Assembly (NCBI GenBank): GCA_963826475.1 | Contig: CAWGXC010000001.1 | Span: 186,001-250,000, forward strand | DNA: 64,000 bases | Reading direction: 5' to 3' | Origin: RHKX01 sp963826475 | GTDB taxonomy: Bacteria > Actinomycetota > Thermoleophilia > Solirubrobacterales > 70-9 | In this document: piece after piece, positions 31,580-39,643 of the stretch | Layout of the letters: each line of letters opens with the position of its first letter | How positions within the stretch are numbered: position 1 is the stretch's first letter | Made by a program: the position numbers and the translations under genes | Notes under the pieces: generated by a model | Told to the model about the DNA's origin: nothing | The model's database searches: none | Seen by the model: only the letters and a program-made list of their open reading frames with translations

Positions 31580-32848
31580 TCAGCCGTTGACGAGCTCGGG
31601 GGAGCGCTCGATCACGCGCGCGAAGATCGCGAGCGCCCGATCGAGGTGCTCCTGCTCATGCGTCGCCATCAGGCTGGTCCGAAGCAGCGCCCCCGCCGGG
31701 GGAACGGCGGGATGCAGCGCGACGTTCGTGTACACGCCCTCGTCGTAGAGGGCCTTCCAGAGCGTCGCGGCGCGAACGTCCTCGCCGATGATCACCGGCA
31801 CGATGGGGGTCAGGACCTGCTCCCCGGTCGCCATCCGCGTCGGCTCGACTACGCGAAGCCCCAGGTCGGTGAGGCCGCCGTGCAGGTAGGCCGCGTTGTC
31901 GGCGAGCTTGGCGATCAGCTGCGGCCCTTCCGAGCGGATGATCCGCAGCGACTCGAGGGCTGCTCCGATCGCGGCGGGAACCGCGGCGGCGCTGAAGAGG
32001 AAGGAGCGGGCGGCAATCCGCAGGTACTCGATCACCTCTGAGGGACCGGCGATGAAGCCGCCGCAGGACGCGAAGCTCTTCGAGAAGGTCCCCATCCGCA
32101 GGTCGACCCCGTCCTCGACCCCGAACAACTCGCTCGCCCCGGCGCCGCGGGCGCCCAGCGCCCCGACGCCGTGTGCCTCATCGACCATCAATCGGGCGCC
32201 GTAACGACGGCACAGCTCGACCACCTCGGGCAGTGGGCAGATGTCGCCCTCCATCGAGAAGACGCCGTCCACGACGACCATCACCCCGCCCCCGTCCGCG
32301 ACCGACCGCTCGAGCATGCGCTCGAGCTTGTCCATGCGGTTGTGACGGAACGGGCGCAGCTTCGCACCGGAGATGCGACAGCCGTCGAGGATCGAGGCGT
32401 GGTCGCCGGAATCGCAGATCACGGTGTCCTGGGGGCCGAGGATCGTCCCGATGCAGCCGACGTTCGCCTGGTAGCCGGTGGTGAACACCAGGGCCTGCTC
32501 GGTCCCCATCCAGTCAGCCAGCTCCTCCTCGAGCTCGATGTGAAGCGGAATCGTCCCGTTCAGCAGACGGGAGCCGGTCAGCGCCGTCCCGTACGTGTCG
32601 AGCGCCTCCCGAGCGGCTCGCTTGACCCGCTCGTCGCCGGTCAGGCCCAGGTAGTTGTTGGAGCCGAGCATCACCGTCTCGCGGCCCTCCATCTCGACGA
32701 TCGGACCCGCCTGGGAGGTGAGCACGCGGAAGTAGGGCATCATGTCGGCCTCGCGCGCGTACTCCAGCAACTCACGACGGTCGTGATCGCGAGCCTTGGC
32801 GAAGACGTCGGCCTCGATCCGGGCCGGGCCGGAAAGCTGTTCGCTCAT
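31580..32848 (-). CDS. Alpha-oxoamine synthase (AONS/KBL/SPT-type, PLP-dependent)
   Basis: This 422-residue fold-type I PLP enzyme condenses an amino acid with an acyl-CoA and releases CO2. Family blocks are LGSNNYLGLTGDERVKRAAR, GTALTGSRLLNGT, FTTGYQANVGCIGTILG, the DEAHGVG motif at 223-229, and the PLP lysine K257 in GTFSKSFAS. The length is typical. Glycine C-acetyltransferase, 8-amino-7-oxononanoate synthase and serine palmitoyltransferase are hard to separate by eye. The extended N-terminus (EYAREADMMPYFRVLTSQAG) is more like the serine-palmitoyltransferase-type group. No biotin or threonine-catabolism genes are adjacent, so I leave the substrate open. It ends at a clear intrinsic terminator. 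Confidence 0.9.
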   Translation of the reverse strand: MSEQLSGPARIEADVFAKARDHDRRELLEYAREADMMPYFRVLTSQAGPIVEMEGRETVMLGSNNYLGLTGDERVKRAAREALDTYGTALTGSRLLNGTIPLHIELEEELADWMGTEQALVFTTGYQANVGCIGTILGPQDTVICDSGDHASILDGCRISGAKLRPFRHNRMDKLERMLERSVADGGGVMVVVDGVFSMEGDICPLPEVVELCRRYGARLMVDEAHGVGALGARGAGASELFGVEDGVDLRMGTFSKSFASCGGFIAGPSEVIEYLRIAARSFLFSAAAVPAAIGAALESLRIIRSEGPQLIAKLADNAAYLHGGLTDLGLRVVEPTRMATGEQVLTPIVPVIIGEDVRAATLWKALYDEGVYTNVALHPAVPPAGALLRTSLMATHEQEHLDRALAIFARVIERSPELVNG

Positions 32849-32949
32849 GCCGGGAAGTGTTCCATGCCCCCGGTGCGGGCGACCGCTCGCCACCGACGTT
32901 TCGCGAAAAGTCCCGCCTGGCGCCGTCGGTGAGCGTAATATCGGTCGCC

Positions 32950-33267
32950 GTGGCTGAACGGATCCTTGAGGCGGACGCGGTCGAAGAGGCGGTCGAGGAG
33001 AACCCCGACGCTCTCGACCAAGAGGTGCGCGCGCTGCCGACCCGTCATTCGGGCGCCGAGCTCGACTCGTGGCGCGGCGAGGTCAGGGCGATCGCGGTCG
33101 TCGCGGCCGGTGGGCTCGCCGCGGGAGTGGCGACGGTCGCGGCCGTGAGCGCCGCGAGGTCGCGCTCGCATGGGCGGGGGCGCAGCATCAAGCGGATCCG
33201 CCGGGACCGCGACGGAATCGTCGCAAGCCGCTCGTTCCTCGTCGACGTCCACGTTCTGGGCCGCTGA
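32950..33267 (+). CDS. Small membrane-associated hypothetical protein
   Basis: This 105-residue protein (GTG start at 32950) has an acidic N-terminus (LEADAVEEAVEENPDALDQE), one hydrophobic segment (IAVVAAGGLAAGVATVAAVS), a very basic stretch (SRSHGRGRSIKRIRRDRD) and a C-terminal tail SFLVDVHVLGR. Its TGA overlaps the start of alkA as TGATG, so both are translated together. Its start lies 101 bases from that of the divergent synthase. I do not recognise the family, and a link to DNA repair is only by coupling. Confidence 0.7.
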   Translation: MAERILEADAVEEAVEENPDALDQEVRALPTRHSGAELDSWRGEVRAIAVVAAGGLAAGVATVAAVSAARSRSHGRGRSIKRIRRDRDGIVASRSFLVDVHVLGR

Positions 33268-34262
33268 TGGCCGCCAAAGCCGGGGCGGCCGAGCGCCGCT
33301 CGGGCGCGCTGGTCGTCGAGGTCGAACCTCGCTCCCCCTACCGGCTGCCGACCCACCGCTGGCCCGATGGCGTGGCGAGGACCCGCGGCGGCGTCTACGA
33401 GAGGTATCTCCGCATCGACTCCAGGCCGGTGCTGGTGCGCGCATGGGAGGTCCCGAGAGTGTCGAAGGTGGCGATCGCGGCGATCCCGGCACCGCGGGGT
33501 TGGGTGGTCGAGGGGGCCACCGAGCCCGCCGGCAGGGAGGACCTCGAGCGTGCCATCGCCGCCGTCCGCCACGCGCTCGCCGTCGATGACGACATGAGCG
33601 GCTTTCATCGACGCTTCCGTCGCGATCCCCTGATCGGCCCGCTGATCAGGCGGATGCCATGGCTGCGCGCTCGTCGCTGCGCCCGCCCCTGGGAAGCGCT
33701 GGCCTGGGCCGTCACCGAGCAGCTGATCGAGGCACAGCGAGCCGGTGTCATCCAGCGCCGGATCGTCAGCCGCTGGGGCAGCGAGCTCCGGTTTCCCGAG
33801 GGCGTCAGGCCGCTGCGCGACATCCCCGGTCCGGAGGAGATCGCCGCGCTCGCTCCGGCCGAGCTCGCCGCCGTGGACCTCGCACCCAAGCGGGCACTGG
33901 CGCTGATCAAGGTGGCCCGCGAGGTCGCGGCCGGCCGCTGCGACCTGATGCAGGCCGCCGACGATCCTCGCCTCGCCGCCATCTCGGAGATCGGCCCCTG
34001 GACGCTCCAGTGCTTGGGCCTCAACGGCAGGGGGGACATGGACTCCCTGCCCGCCGGCGACCTCGCCTACGTGAAGCTCGTCGGGCACCTCGCCGGCCTC
34101 GGGCGGCGCGCGACGGTAACCGAGGTCGAGGAGTACTACCGGCCCTACGCCCCCTACCGGGGAATCGTCGGGCTGCTGACGCTGGCGGGTCTGCGAAAGG
34201 CCTTCAGCGGTGCCAAGCCGCTCAGATATCACCCGGCTTCGCCGGAGTTCGAGGCGGCATAG
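33267..34262 (+). CDS. alkA: DNA-3-methyladenine glycosylase II (AlkA-type, HhH-GPD)
   Basis: This 331-residue base-excision enzyme removes alkylated purines. The N-terminal half is the TBP-like domain typical of AlkA (YERYLRIDSRPVLVRAWEVP). The second half has the helix-hairpin-helix LAAISEIGPWTLQCLGLNG followed by the catalytic aspartate in DSLPAGDLAYVKLVG. A lysine-rich helix, LAPKRALALIKVAREVAAG, precedes it. The absence of a cysteine cluster excludes the Nth type. The ATG at 33267 overlaps the upstream TGA, and there is no separate ribosome site, so expression depends on the small membrane-associated gene in front. Confidence 0.88.
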   Translation: MAAKAGAAERRSGALVVEVEPRSPYRLPTHRWPDGVARTRGGVYERYLRIDSRPVLVRAWEVPRVSKVAIAAIPAPRGWVVEGATEPAGREDLERAIAAVRHALAVDDDMSGFHRRFRRDPLIGPLIRRMPWLRARRCARPWEALAWAVTEQLIEAQRAGVIQRRIVSRWGSELRFPEGVRPLRDIPGPEEIAALAPAELAAVDLAPKRALALIKVAREVAAGRCDLMQAADDPRLAAISEIGPWTLQCLGLNGRGDMDSLPAGDLAYVKLVGHLAGLGRRATVTEVEEYYRPYAPYRGIVGLLTLAGLRKAFSGAKPLRYHPASPEFEAA

Positions 34263-34310
34263 GGGTCGCCGCCGCTCGGCCCCGTTCCCGCCCTTCCGCG
34301 CCCTGGGCCG

Positions 34311-35315
34311 CTACCCCTTCGGCAATAACCCGTTGTCCAGCATCTCGTCGGCACCCGGCGCCGAATCGATCTGGCCCTGCGCCGCGAGAAAACGGGCGAA
34401 GTGCTCCCACTCGCCGGGATCCATGTAGCCGTAAGACCTCCCCTTCTCCGGCCCCAGCAGCGGCAACGTCTTGGCGACCTCGGCCTTCGTCAGGTCGGCA
34501 TCCAGGTCCGGGGCCGCCGCCAGCAGCGCATCGGTCGCGCCGGCGGGATCGTCACGCGCATCGTTCGTACCCTCGGCGAGGGCGGCGATGAACTTTCTGA
34601 TCGGGCCCGGGTCCTCGCGCAGGCGATCGGCGTCGGCAACCAGGACGAGCTCGTCGTAGGTGGGGATGCCGAGCTGGTCGACCGGCACGACGGTGGGGTC
34701 CTCGCCGCGCTCGGCGAGGTCCACTCCCTCGACGTTCAGAAAGCCGCCGAGCATCGCGTCGGCGCGGCCGGCCAGCAACGGCTGCAGCAGATTGAAGCCG
34801 ACGTCGACCTGCTTGACCGAGGCGGGGTCGACCCCCGCCTTGCGGAGGATCGTCTGCAGGTAGGCCGTCTGGTAGGGGATGCCGGCGGTGACGACGGTCT
34901 TGCCGGCGAGATCGGCGGGCCCCTCGATGCCGGCGTCCGGCAGCGAGATGACGGAGGTCAGCGGCCCGTTGACGAGCGCGGCGACGGCAACGACGTCGAG
35001 GCCCTGATCGCGCGCGAGGATCACCTCGGGCTCGTAGGAGATGGCTAGGTCGACCCGCCCGGAAGCGACCTGCTTGATCGGCGCGGAAGGGTCGGAGGGA
35101 ACGCGCGGGCTGACGTCGAGGCCGGCATCCTCGAAGAGTCCCTCGTCAAGCGCCTGGTAGATGCCGACGTGATCGGGGTTGACGTAGAAGTCGAGCGCGA
35201 GGTCGAATCGTTCCGTGCCGGAGGCGCTCCCGCCACCACAGCCGGCGGCGAGGGTGACTGCGGCGAGGAGAGCCGCCGCGGCGATCACGATCCGCGCCGG
35301 CGAGCGGCGCTTCAC
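34311..35315 (-). CDS. thiY: THI5/NMT1-like thiamine-precursor binding lipoprotein (ThiY-type)
   Basis: This 334-residue substrate-binding protein has a lipobox (ARIVIAAAALLAAVTLAAGC) and the NMT1/THI5-like fold: DLALDFYVNPDHVGIYQALD, GLFEDAGLDVSPRVPSDPSA, then QVASGRVDLAISYEPEVIL. In the ThiXYZ system it captures formylaminopyrimidine-type precursors for the permease below. The GTG at 35315 overlaps the permease stop as GTGA, with GGGAGG two bases before it. Being third in a TPP-riboswitch operon supports the assignment. Other NMT1-family proteins bind sulfonates or nitriles, but the riboswitch makes a thiamine role the best reading. Confidence 0.88.
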   Translation of the reverse strand: MKRRSPARIVIAAAALLAAVTLAAGCGGGSASGTERFDLALDFYVNPDHVGIYQALDEGLFEDAGLDVSPRVPSDPSAPIKQVASGRVDLAISYEPEVILARDQGLDVVAVAALVNGPLTSVISLPDAGIEGPADLAGKTVVTAGIPYQTAYLQTILRKAGVDPASVKQVDVGFNLLQPLLAGRADAMLGGFLNVEGVDLAERGEDPTVVPVDQLGIPTYDELVLVADADRLREDPGPIRKFIAALAEGTNDARDDPAGATDALLAAAPDLDADLTKAEVAKTLPLLGPEKGRSYGYMDPGEWEHFARFLAAQGQIDSAPGADEMLDNGLLPKG

Positions 35316-36082
35316 GACCTCCCCCACCAGGCGATGCGCCGTTCGGCGAATGACAGCAGGCCGAAGAGCGCGATCGCGATCGTCGACAGGACGACCACCG
35401 AGGCGAACAGGCGAGCCACCTCCAGCTGGGCGTTGTCGAGCAGCATCAGATGCCCGAGGCCGCTGTCGGAGCCGGCCCACTCACCGAAGACGGCGCCGAT
35501 GACCGCCACGGCAACCGCCACCTTCGCCCCGCTGATCAGGAACGGAAGTGCCGTCGGGGCCTCGAGCTCTCTGAACGTGCGCAGCCGCCCGGCTCCGAGT
35601 GAGCGCATCAGCTTGCGCTGATCGGGCTCGGTGGTCGCCAGACCGTCGAGCGCGTTGACGACGATCGGGAAGAAGCAGATCAACGCGATGACCGCGACCT
35701 TCGGCCCGATCCCGAAGCCGAACCAGACCACGAAGATCGGCGCTACGACGACGATCGGGACCGTCTGGGAGGCGACGATCAGCGGATAGAGAGCGCGGCG
35801 CAGGACGGGGGAGAGATGCAACGCCGCGGCCAGCCCGATCCCGGTCGCGAGCGCAACGGCAAACCCGGCGAAGACCTCGCGAATCGTCACCCAGGCGTTG
35901 TCCGCGAGCAGGCTCCGGTTCTCCCACAGCGACGTGGCGATCTCGCTCGGGGCGGGCACGAGGAACGAGTCGAGCCCCAGGCCGTCTGCGAGGACCCCGG
36001 TCTGCGCGAGCACCTCCCAGATCCCGAGCAGGGAGAGGACGAGCGCGAACGGCACCGCGACCCGCCCGGCCGGGGCGCTCAT
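35312..36082 (-). CDS. thiX: ABC importer permease (ThiX-type)
   Basis: This 256-residue protein has six hydrophobic segments and the BPD-transport inner-membrane motif, EAA-like, in LMRSLGAGRLRTFRELEAPT. Other marks are FALVLSLLGIWEVLAQTGVL at the N-terminus and PIVVVAPIFVVWFGFGIGPK in the middle. It belongs to the SsuC/TauC/ThiX group. Its start ATG overlaps the ATPase stop by 4 bases, and its stop overlaps the binding-protein start, so all three are tightly coupled behind one TPP riboswitch. I infer uptake of a pyrimidine precursor of thiamine. Confidence 0.9.
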   Translation of the reverse strand: MSAPAGRVAVPFALVLSLLGIWEVLAQTGVLADGLGLDSFLVPAPSEIATSLWENRSLLADNAWVTIREVFAGFAVALATGIGLAAALHLSPVLRRALYPLIVASQTVPIVVVAPIFVVWFGFGIGPKVAVIALICFFPIVVNALDGLATTEPDQRKLMRSLGAGRLRTFRELEAPTALPFLISGAKVAVAVAVIGAVFGEWAGSDSGLGHLMLLDNAQLEVARLFASVVVLSTIAIALFGLLSFAERRIAWWGRS

Positions 36083-36903
36083 CGGCTCGACTCCGCCAGC
36101 GCTAGCAGGGCGCGCTCACGGCAGGCGACGAAATCCGGTGAGCTGATCGCCTGCGGCCTGCTCAGCGCGCGGTCAGCCGGCGAAGCGGCCTCCCAGACGA
36201 CATGACCGGGGCGCGGCGAGAGCAGCAGGACGCGATCGGCGAGGTAGAGCGCCTCCTCGACGTCATGGGTCACGAGCAAGGTCGTCCGGCGCTCCTCGCG
36301 CAGCGTTGCGACCAGCCATTCCTGCAGGTCCGCTCGCGTGATCGCATCGAGCGCCGCGAGCGGCTCATCGAGTAGCAGCACCGGCCTGCCGGCGAGCAAC
36401 GTCCGAGCGAACGCGACGCGCTGGCGCATGCCGCCCGAGAGCTGACCCGGGTGAGAGCGCTCGAACTGGCTGAGGCCGAGTCTCGCGAGCATCGTCGATG
36501 CCGCGGCGCGCGCCTGCCCGCGCGAGGCGCCGCCGATCCGCAGGCCCAGGGCGGCGTTGTCGATCACGCGGCGCCAAGGCAGCAGCAGGTCGCGCTGCGG
36601 CATCCAGGTGCAGCGGCCGAGCCGGCCCGAGAGCGAGGTATCGCCGGCGATGGAGACCGACCCGGAGGCAGGCTCCGCCAACCCGCCGACTATCTCGAGC
36701 AGGGTCGACTTGCCGCAGCCGGAGGTTCCGACGATCGCGACGGTCTCTCCCGCGGCGACGTCGAAGCTCACGTCGGCGAGCGTCTCGAGCTCGCCATGAT
36801 TGTGGCCGAGTCCGCGCACGCTGATCGCTGAACCGTGCACCGAGCCAACCGCCGCCGGTGCGACGCGCGGAGCTTCCTCTAGGGGAGTACCTCGGATTTC
36901 CAT
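36079..36903 (-). CDS. thiZ: ABC importer ATPase (ThiZ-type)
   Basis: This 274-residue ATPase has Walker A GTSGCGKSTLLEI, the signature LSGGMRQRVAFARTLLAG, Walker B VLLLDEPLAALD and the switch TTLLVTHDVEEALYLADRV. It resembles the SsuB/TauB/ThiZ group. Two ATG codons lie in tandem at 36906 and 36903. The first shares its A with the last base of the TPP riboswitch consensus, and the only ribosome site (GAAGGG) is inside the aptamer's 3' strand. I chose 36903 as the better spaced, but a downstream GTG at the start of VHGSAISVRG cannot be excluded. The ligand-bound aptamer should block initiation. Confidence 0.9.
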   Translation of the reverse strand: MEIRGTPLEEAPRVAPAAVGSVHGSAISVRGLGHNHGELETLADVSFDVAAGETVAIVGTSGCGKSTLLEIVGGLAEPASGSVSIAGDTSLSGRLGRCTWMPQRDLLLPWRRVIDNAALGLRIGGASRGQARAAASTMLARLGLSQFERSHPGQLSGGMRQRVAFARTLLAGRPVLLLDEPLAALDAITRADLQEWLVATLREERRTTLLVTHDVEEALYLADRVLLLSPRPGHVVWEAASPADRALSRPQAISSPDFVACRERALLALAESSR

Positions 36904-36904
36904 C

Positions 36905-37003
36905 ATCCCTTCGCGCGCATTACCGCACAGGTTCGAAGGGTCAGCGCCGGGCGGGGTTGCCGGAGGCGCTATCTCAGCCCGCTGCCCGCGAGCACCCCTG
37001 ATT
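36905..37003 (-). promoter_or_regulatory. TPP riboswitch (THI element)
   Basis: On the minus strand, 37003-36905 has every conserved block of the thiamine pyrophosphate aptamer in order: CAGGGGTGCTCG, GGGCTGAGATA, ACCCTTCGAACCTG, CGGTAATGCG and GCGAAGGGA. The last block supplies the ribosome site and touches the start codon of the ATPase gene. TPP binding would hide the ribosome site and shut off the importer. Confidence 0.97.
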
Positions 37004-37016
37004 CGTTGCTTCGAGT

Positions 37017-38411
37017 CTAGTGATCCGCGGCCGTGCCGCCGGCGACGACGTCGACGAACTGCTCCAGATGGCGAGTCGTCCAACACTCGAACGCGCCGGT
37101 GGTGAAGGGCTCGTAGGCCGCCATCACCGAGTCGCCGTAGTTCCAGTACAGACGCGGCTCCGGGTTGAGCCAGAACGTGCGCCCGGCGCGCTCGCAGAGG
37201 CGGGCGAAGGCCGCCGGGTGGGGGTCGCGGCCATTCGTCCTCGCGTCGCCGAGGACGATCACCGTCGAGCGGGGGTCGAGGTCGGATGAGATCTCCTCGA
37301 GGAACTCGAGCCAGACGCGCCCATAGTCGGTGTAGCCGGAGACGTCGGCGACGCCGCCGTCACGGCTGATCTTCTCGCTGATCTTGCGAAAGTCGCGCTC
37401 GCGCTCGAACACCTCGGTGATCTCGCTGACCCGCTCGATGAAGACGAAGCTGCGCATCTTCCGGAACGAGTCGTGAAGTGCATGCAGGACGCTGAGGAAG
37501 AAGACGCTCGCCGAGGTGACCGACGTCGACACGTCGCAGAGCACGTAGATCTCCGGCCGCTTCGGACGCTTGGGGCGGTAGCGGAGCCGGAGCGGCACGC
37601 CGCCGGTCTCCAGCGAGGCCCGCATCGTCCGCCGCACGTCGACCGCCCGCCCGCGCCGGCGCCCACGTTGCTCGTTGCCGAGCGTCGCGAGCCGGCGCTT
37701 GAGCTGAGTGACGGAGCGGTGAACCGCGGCGAGGTCCTGCGTCGGGCTGGTCGGGAGGGCGCGATCGAGCTCGGCGAGGGGTCGGGAGGGAGGGAGCTTG
37801 CCGGTGCGTTCGATCAGCCCGCGCTCGAGCTCGCGGCGAAGGTGGGATTCGAAGCGGCGCACGCCCTCGCGGTCCAGGTCGGGCTCATCCCCCGATCCGT
37901 CCGGTGATTTCGCGCCTGGGGTCAACCCGAGCGAACGACGGATGCGCTGAACGTCGACGCCGACGACGCCCGAACCCTCGCCGCGGCGTCCGAAGGCGGC
38001 GACGGCGAGGCTGGCCAGGTCGCGCATCTGCCCGTCGGCGCCCTCGATGATCGCGCGCCGAATCGCGTCGCGGAGCGCGTCCAGGTCGAGCCGCTCGGAG
38101 TCGGTGGCGGCCGATCCGCTCTCGCGGGCCGAGTCCGGTTCGTCGATCTCGAGCGCCTCGATCTCGGTGGCACGGAAGAACCACCGATCGAAGACGAGGT
38201 CGAAGATCCGACGGTCCTCCTGGGACTTGACCAAGGTGGCGGCGAGCGCCTCACGGAACTCCTGGCGGCGTGTCCACGGGACGACTTCGATCGCTGCGAA
38301 GGCGTCGAGGATCTCGGCGGTCCCGATCGCCACCTCCTCCGATCGCAGCTCCTCGCAGAAGCCGAGCAGCTTGGGCGCGAAGCCCTCACGCTCGCCGGCC
38401 CCCGAAGCCAC
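37017..38411 (-). CDS. VWA-domain protein, CoxE-like
   Basis: This 464-residue protein has a helical N-terminal region and a C-terminal von Willebrand A domain of the CoxE type. Supporting stretches are YVLCDVSTSVTSASVFFLSV (MIDAS-like DxSxS), DYGRVWLEFLEEI and TVIVLGDARTNGRDP. CoxE-like VWA proteins work with MoxR-type AAA ATPases to insert metals or mature complexes. It sits two bases behind the MoxR gene, so they form an operon. No carbon monoxide dehydrogenase genes are in the window, so its client is unknown. The gene ends at the upstream edge of the TPP riboswitch. Confidence 0.88.
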   Translation of the reverse strand: MASGAGEREGFAPKLLGFCEELRSEEVAIGTAEILDAFAAIEVVPWTRRQEFREALAATLVKSQEDRRIFDLVFDRWFFRATEIEALEIDEPDSARESGSAATDSERLDLDALRDAIRRAIIEGADGQMRDLASLAVAAFGRRGEGSGVVGVDVQRIRRSLGLTPGAKSPDGSGDEPDLDREGVRRFESHLRRELERGLIERTGKLPPSRPLAELDRALPTSPTQDLAAVHRSVTQLKRRLATLGNEQRGRRRGRAVDVRRTMRASLETGGVPLRLRYRPKRPKRPEIYVLCDVSTSVTSASVFFLSVLHALHDSFRKMRSFVFIERVSEITEVFERERDFRKISEKISRDGGVADVSGYTDYGRVWLEFLEEISSDLDPRSTVIVLGDARTNGRDPHPAAFARLCERAGRTFWLNPEPRLYWNYGDSVMAAYEPFTTGAFECWTTRHLEQFVDVVAGGTAADH

Positions 38412-38413
38412 GT

Positions 38414-39322
38414 TCAGGGGCCCGGCCCGGCGCCGTCGGCCGCGGGCGGGCGGCTGGGGCCGAGCTTCATCCCGACGCGCTCGGCGACGAGATCCAGATC
38501 GGTGCGGTGCTTGACGATGATGCTCATCGTCTGCCGGAAGGTGTCGGCGTCGATCTGGCTTGCGCCGAGCAGGAGCAGAGCGCGGGCCCAGTCGATCGAC
38601 TCGGCGATCGAGGGCGGCTTCTTGAGGTCGAGCTCGCGAACCATCCCCACGACCTCGACCAGGCGCGCGGCTAGCAGCTCGTCGATGTTCGGCTCGTGCA
38701 ACCGGATGATCTCGATCTCACGCTCGGCGTCGGGATAGTCGAGCCAGAGGTAGAGGCAGCGGCGCTTCAGCGCCTCGGTCAGCTCTCGGGAGTCGTTGGA
38801 CGTGAGCAGGACGAGGGGCATCGTCCGCGCCTCGACGACGCCGAGCTCCGGGATCGAGATCTGGAAGTCGGAGAGGACCTCGAGCAGCATGGCCTCGAAC
38901 TCCTGGTCGGTCTTGTCGATCTCGTCGATCAGCAGGACCACCGGCTCATCGGAGGCGATCGCCGCGAGCAGTGGCCTCGTGAGCAGGAACTCCTCGGCGA
39001 AGATGTCGTCCATGACGTGGTTGGCGACGTCGTCGTCAGGCCCGGCGGAGGGTTCGGAGTCGGTTGCCTCCGCCTGGATGCGCAGCAGCTGCTTGCGGTA
39101 GTTCCATTCGTAGAGCGCCTTCGCCTCGTCGAGCCCCTCGTAGCACTGCAAGCGGATCAGCTCACGACCCGTCGATCGGGCGAGGGCCTTGGCGAGCTCG
39201 GTCTTACCGACTCCCGCGGGCCCTTCGACGAGCACCGGCTTGCCGAGCTGCTGAGCCAGGTAGGAGACGAGTGCCGCGGAATCATCTGCGAGGTAGCCCG
39301 CCTCCTTCAGCGAATCCCGCAT
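38414..39322 (-). CDS. MoxR-type AAA ATPase
   Basis: This 302-residue AAA+ ATPase has Walker A EGPAGVGKTELAKALA, Walker B VVLLIDEIDKTDQEFE and sensor 1 LVLLTSNDSRELTEAL. The arginine region RRCLYLWLDYPDAEREIEII is typical of MoxR (CoxD) proteins. It probably works with the CoxE-like partner directly downstream to remodel a metalloenzyme or other client. An insertion of about 25 acidic residues (TDSEPSAGPDDDVANHVMDD) interrupts the domain between Walker A and B. The ATG at 39322 gives a family-like N-terminus; it is divergent from a small membrane protein. Confidence 0.92.
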   Translation of the reverse strand: MRDSLKEAGYLADDSAALVSYLAQQLGKPVLVEGPAGVGKTELAKALARSTGRELIRLQCYEGLDEAKALYEWNYRKQLLRIQAEATDSEPSAGPDDDVANHVMDDIFAEEFLLTRPLLAAIASDEPVVLLIDEIDKTDQEFEAMLLEVLSDFQISIPELGVVEARTMPLVLLTSNDSRELTEALKRRCLYLWLDYPDAEREIEIIRLHEPNIDELLAARLVEVVGMVRELDLKKPPSIAESIDWARALLLLGASQIDADTFRQTMSIIVKHRTDLDLVAERVGMKLGPSRPPAADGAGPGP

Positions 39323-39410
39323 GGCGCCGATGCCGCCCCAGCCTTGGTCGCCGGAATCGGGACCGGCCGGGGATGGGGGGGTGGGCTTCACTCGGGTCGA
39401 TGATAATGAC

Positions 39411-39623
39411 GTGGTGCCCGCCGCCCTCATCCTCGCGCTGACCGACGAGGCCGGCCCCTACGCGCTTCTGATCGGCGCGGGCTTCCTCGTCGGCATCTAC
39501 GCCAACGCGGCCAAGATGCCACGACTTCTGGCGTTCGCGATCCTGTTTGTCCTGCTCAGCTCCATTTTGGCCATCGTCGTCTCCTTCAGCTACGACGGGT
39601 CCGCTCCGCGGGTCAAGCCCTAG
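39411..39623 (+). CDS. Small two-helix membrane protein
   Basis: This 70-residue protein has two hydrophobic segments (YALLIGAGFLVGIYANAAKM and LLAFAILFVLLSSILAIVV) and a charged tail, SYDGSAPRVKP. Tandem GTG codons at 39411 and 39414 are the plausible starts; longer readings back to 39321 are Pro/Gly-rich and would overlap the divergent MoxR start. There is no good ribosome site. The coiled-coil gene starts 20 bases downstream. I cannot assign a function. Confidence 0.68.
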   Translation: MVPAALILALTDEAGPYALLIGAGFLVGIYANAAKMPRLLAFAILFVLLSSILAIVVSFSYDGSAPRVKP

Positions 39624-39643
39624 GTCAGCCGCAGGCGCCGGAA

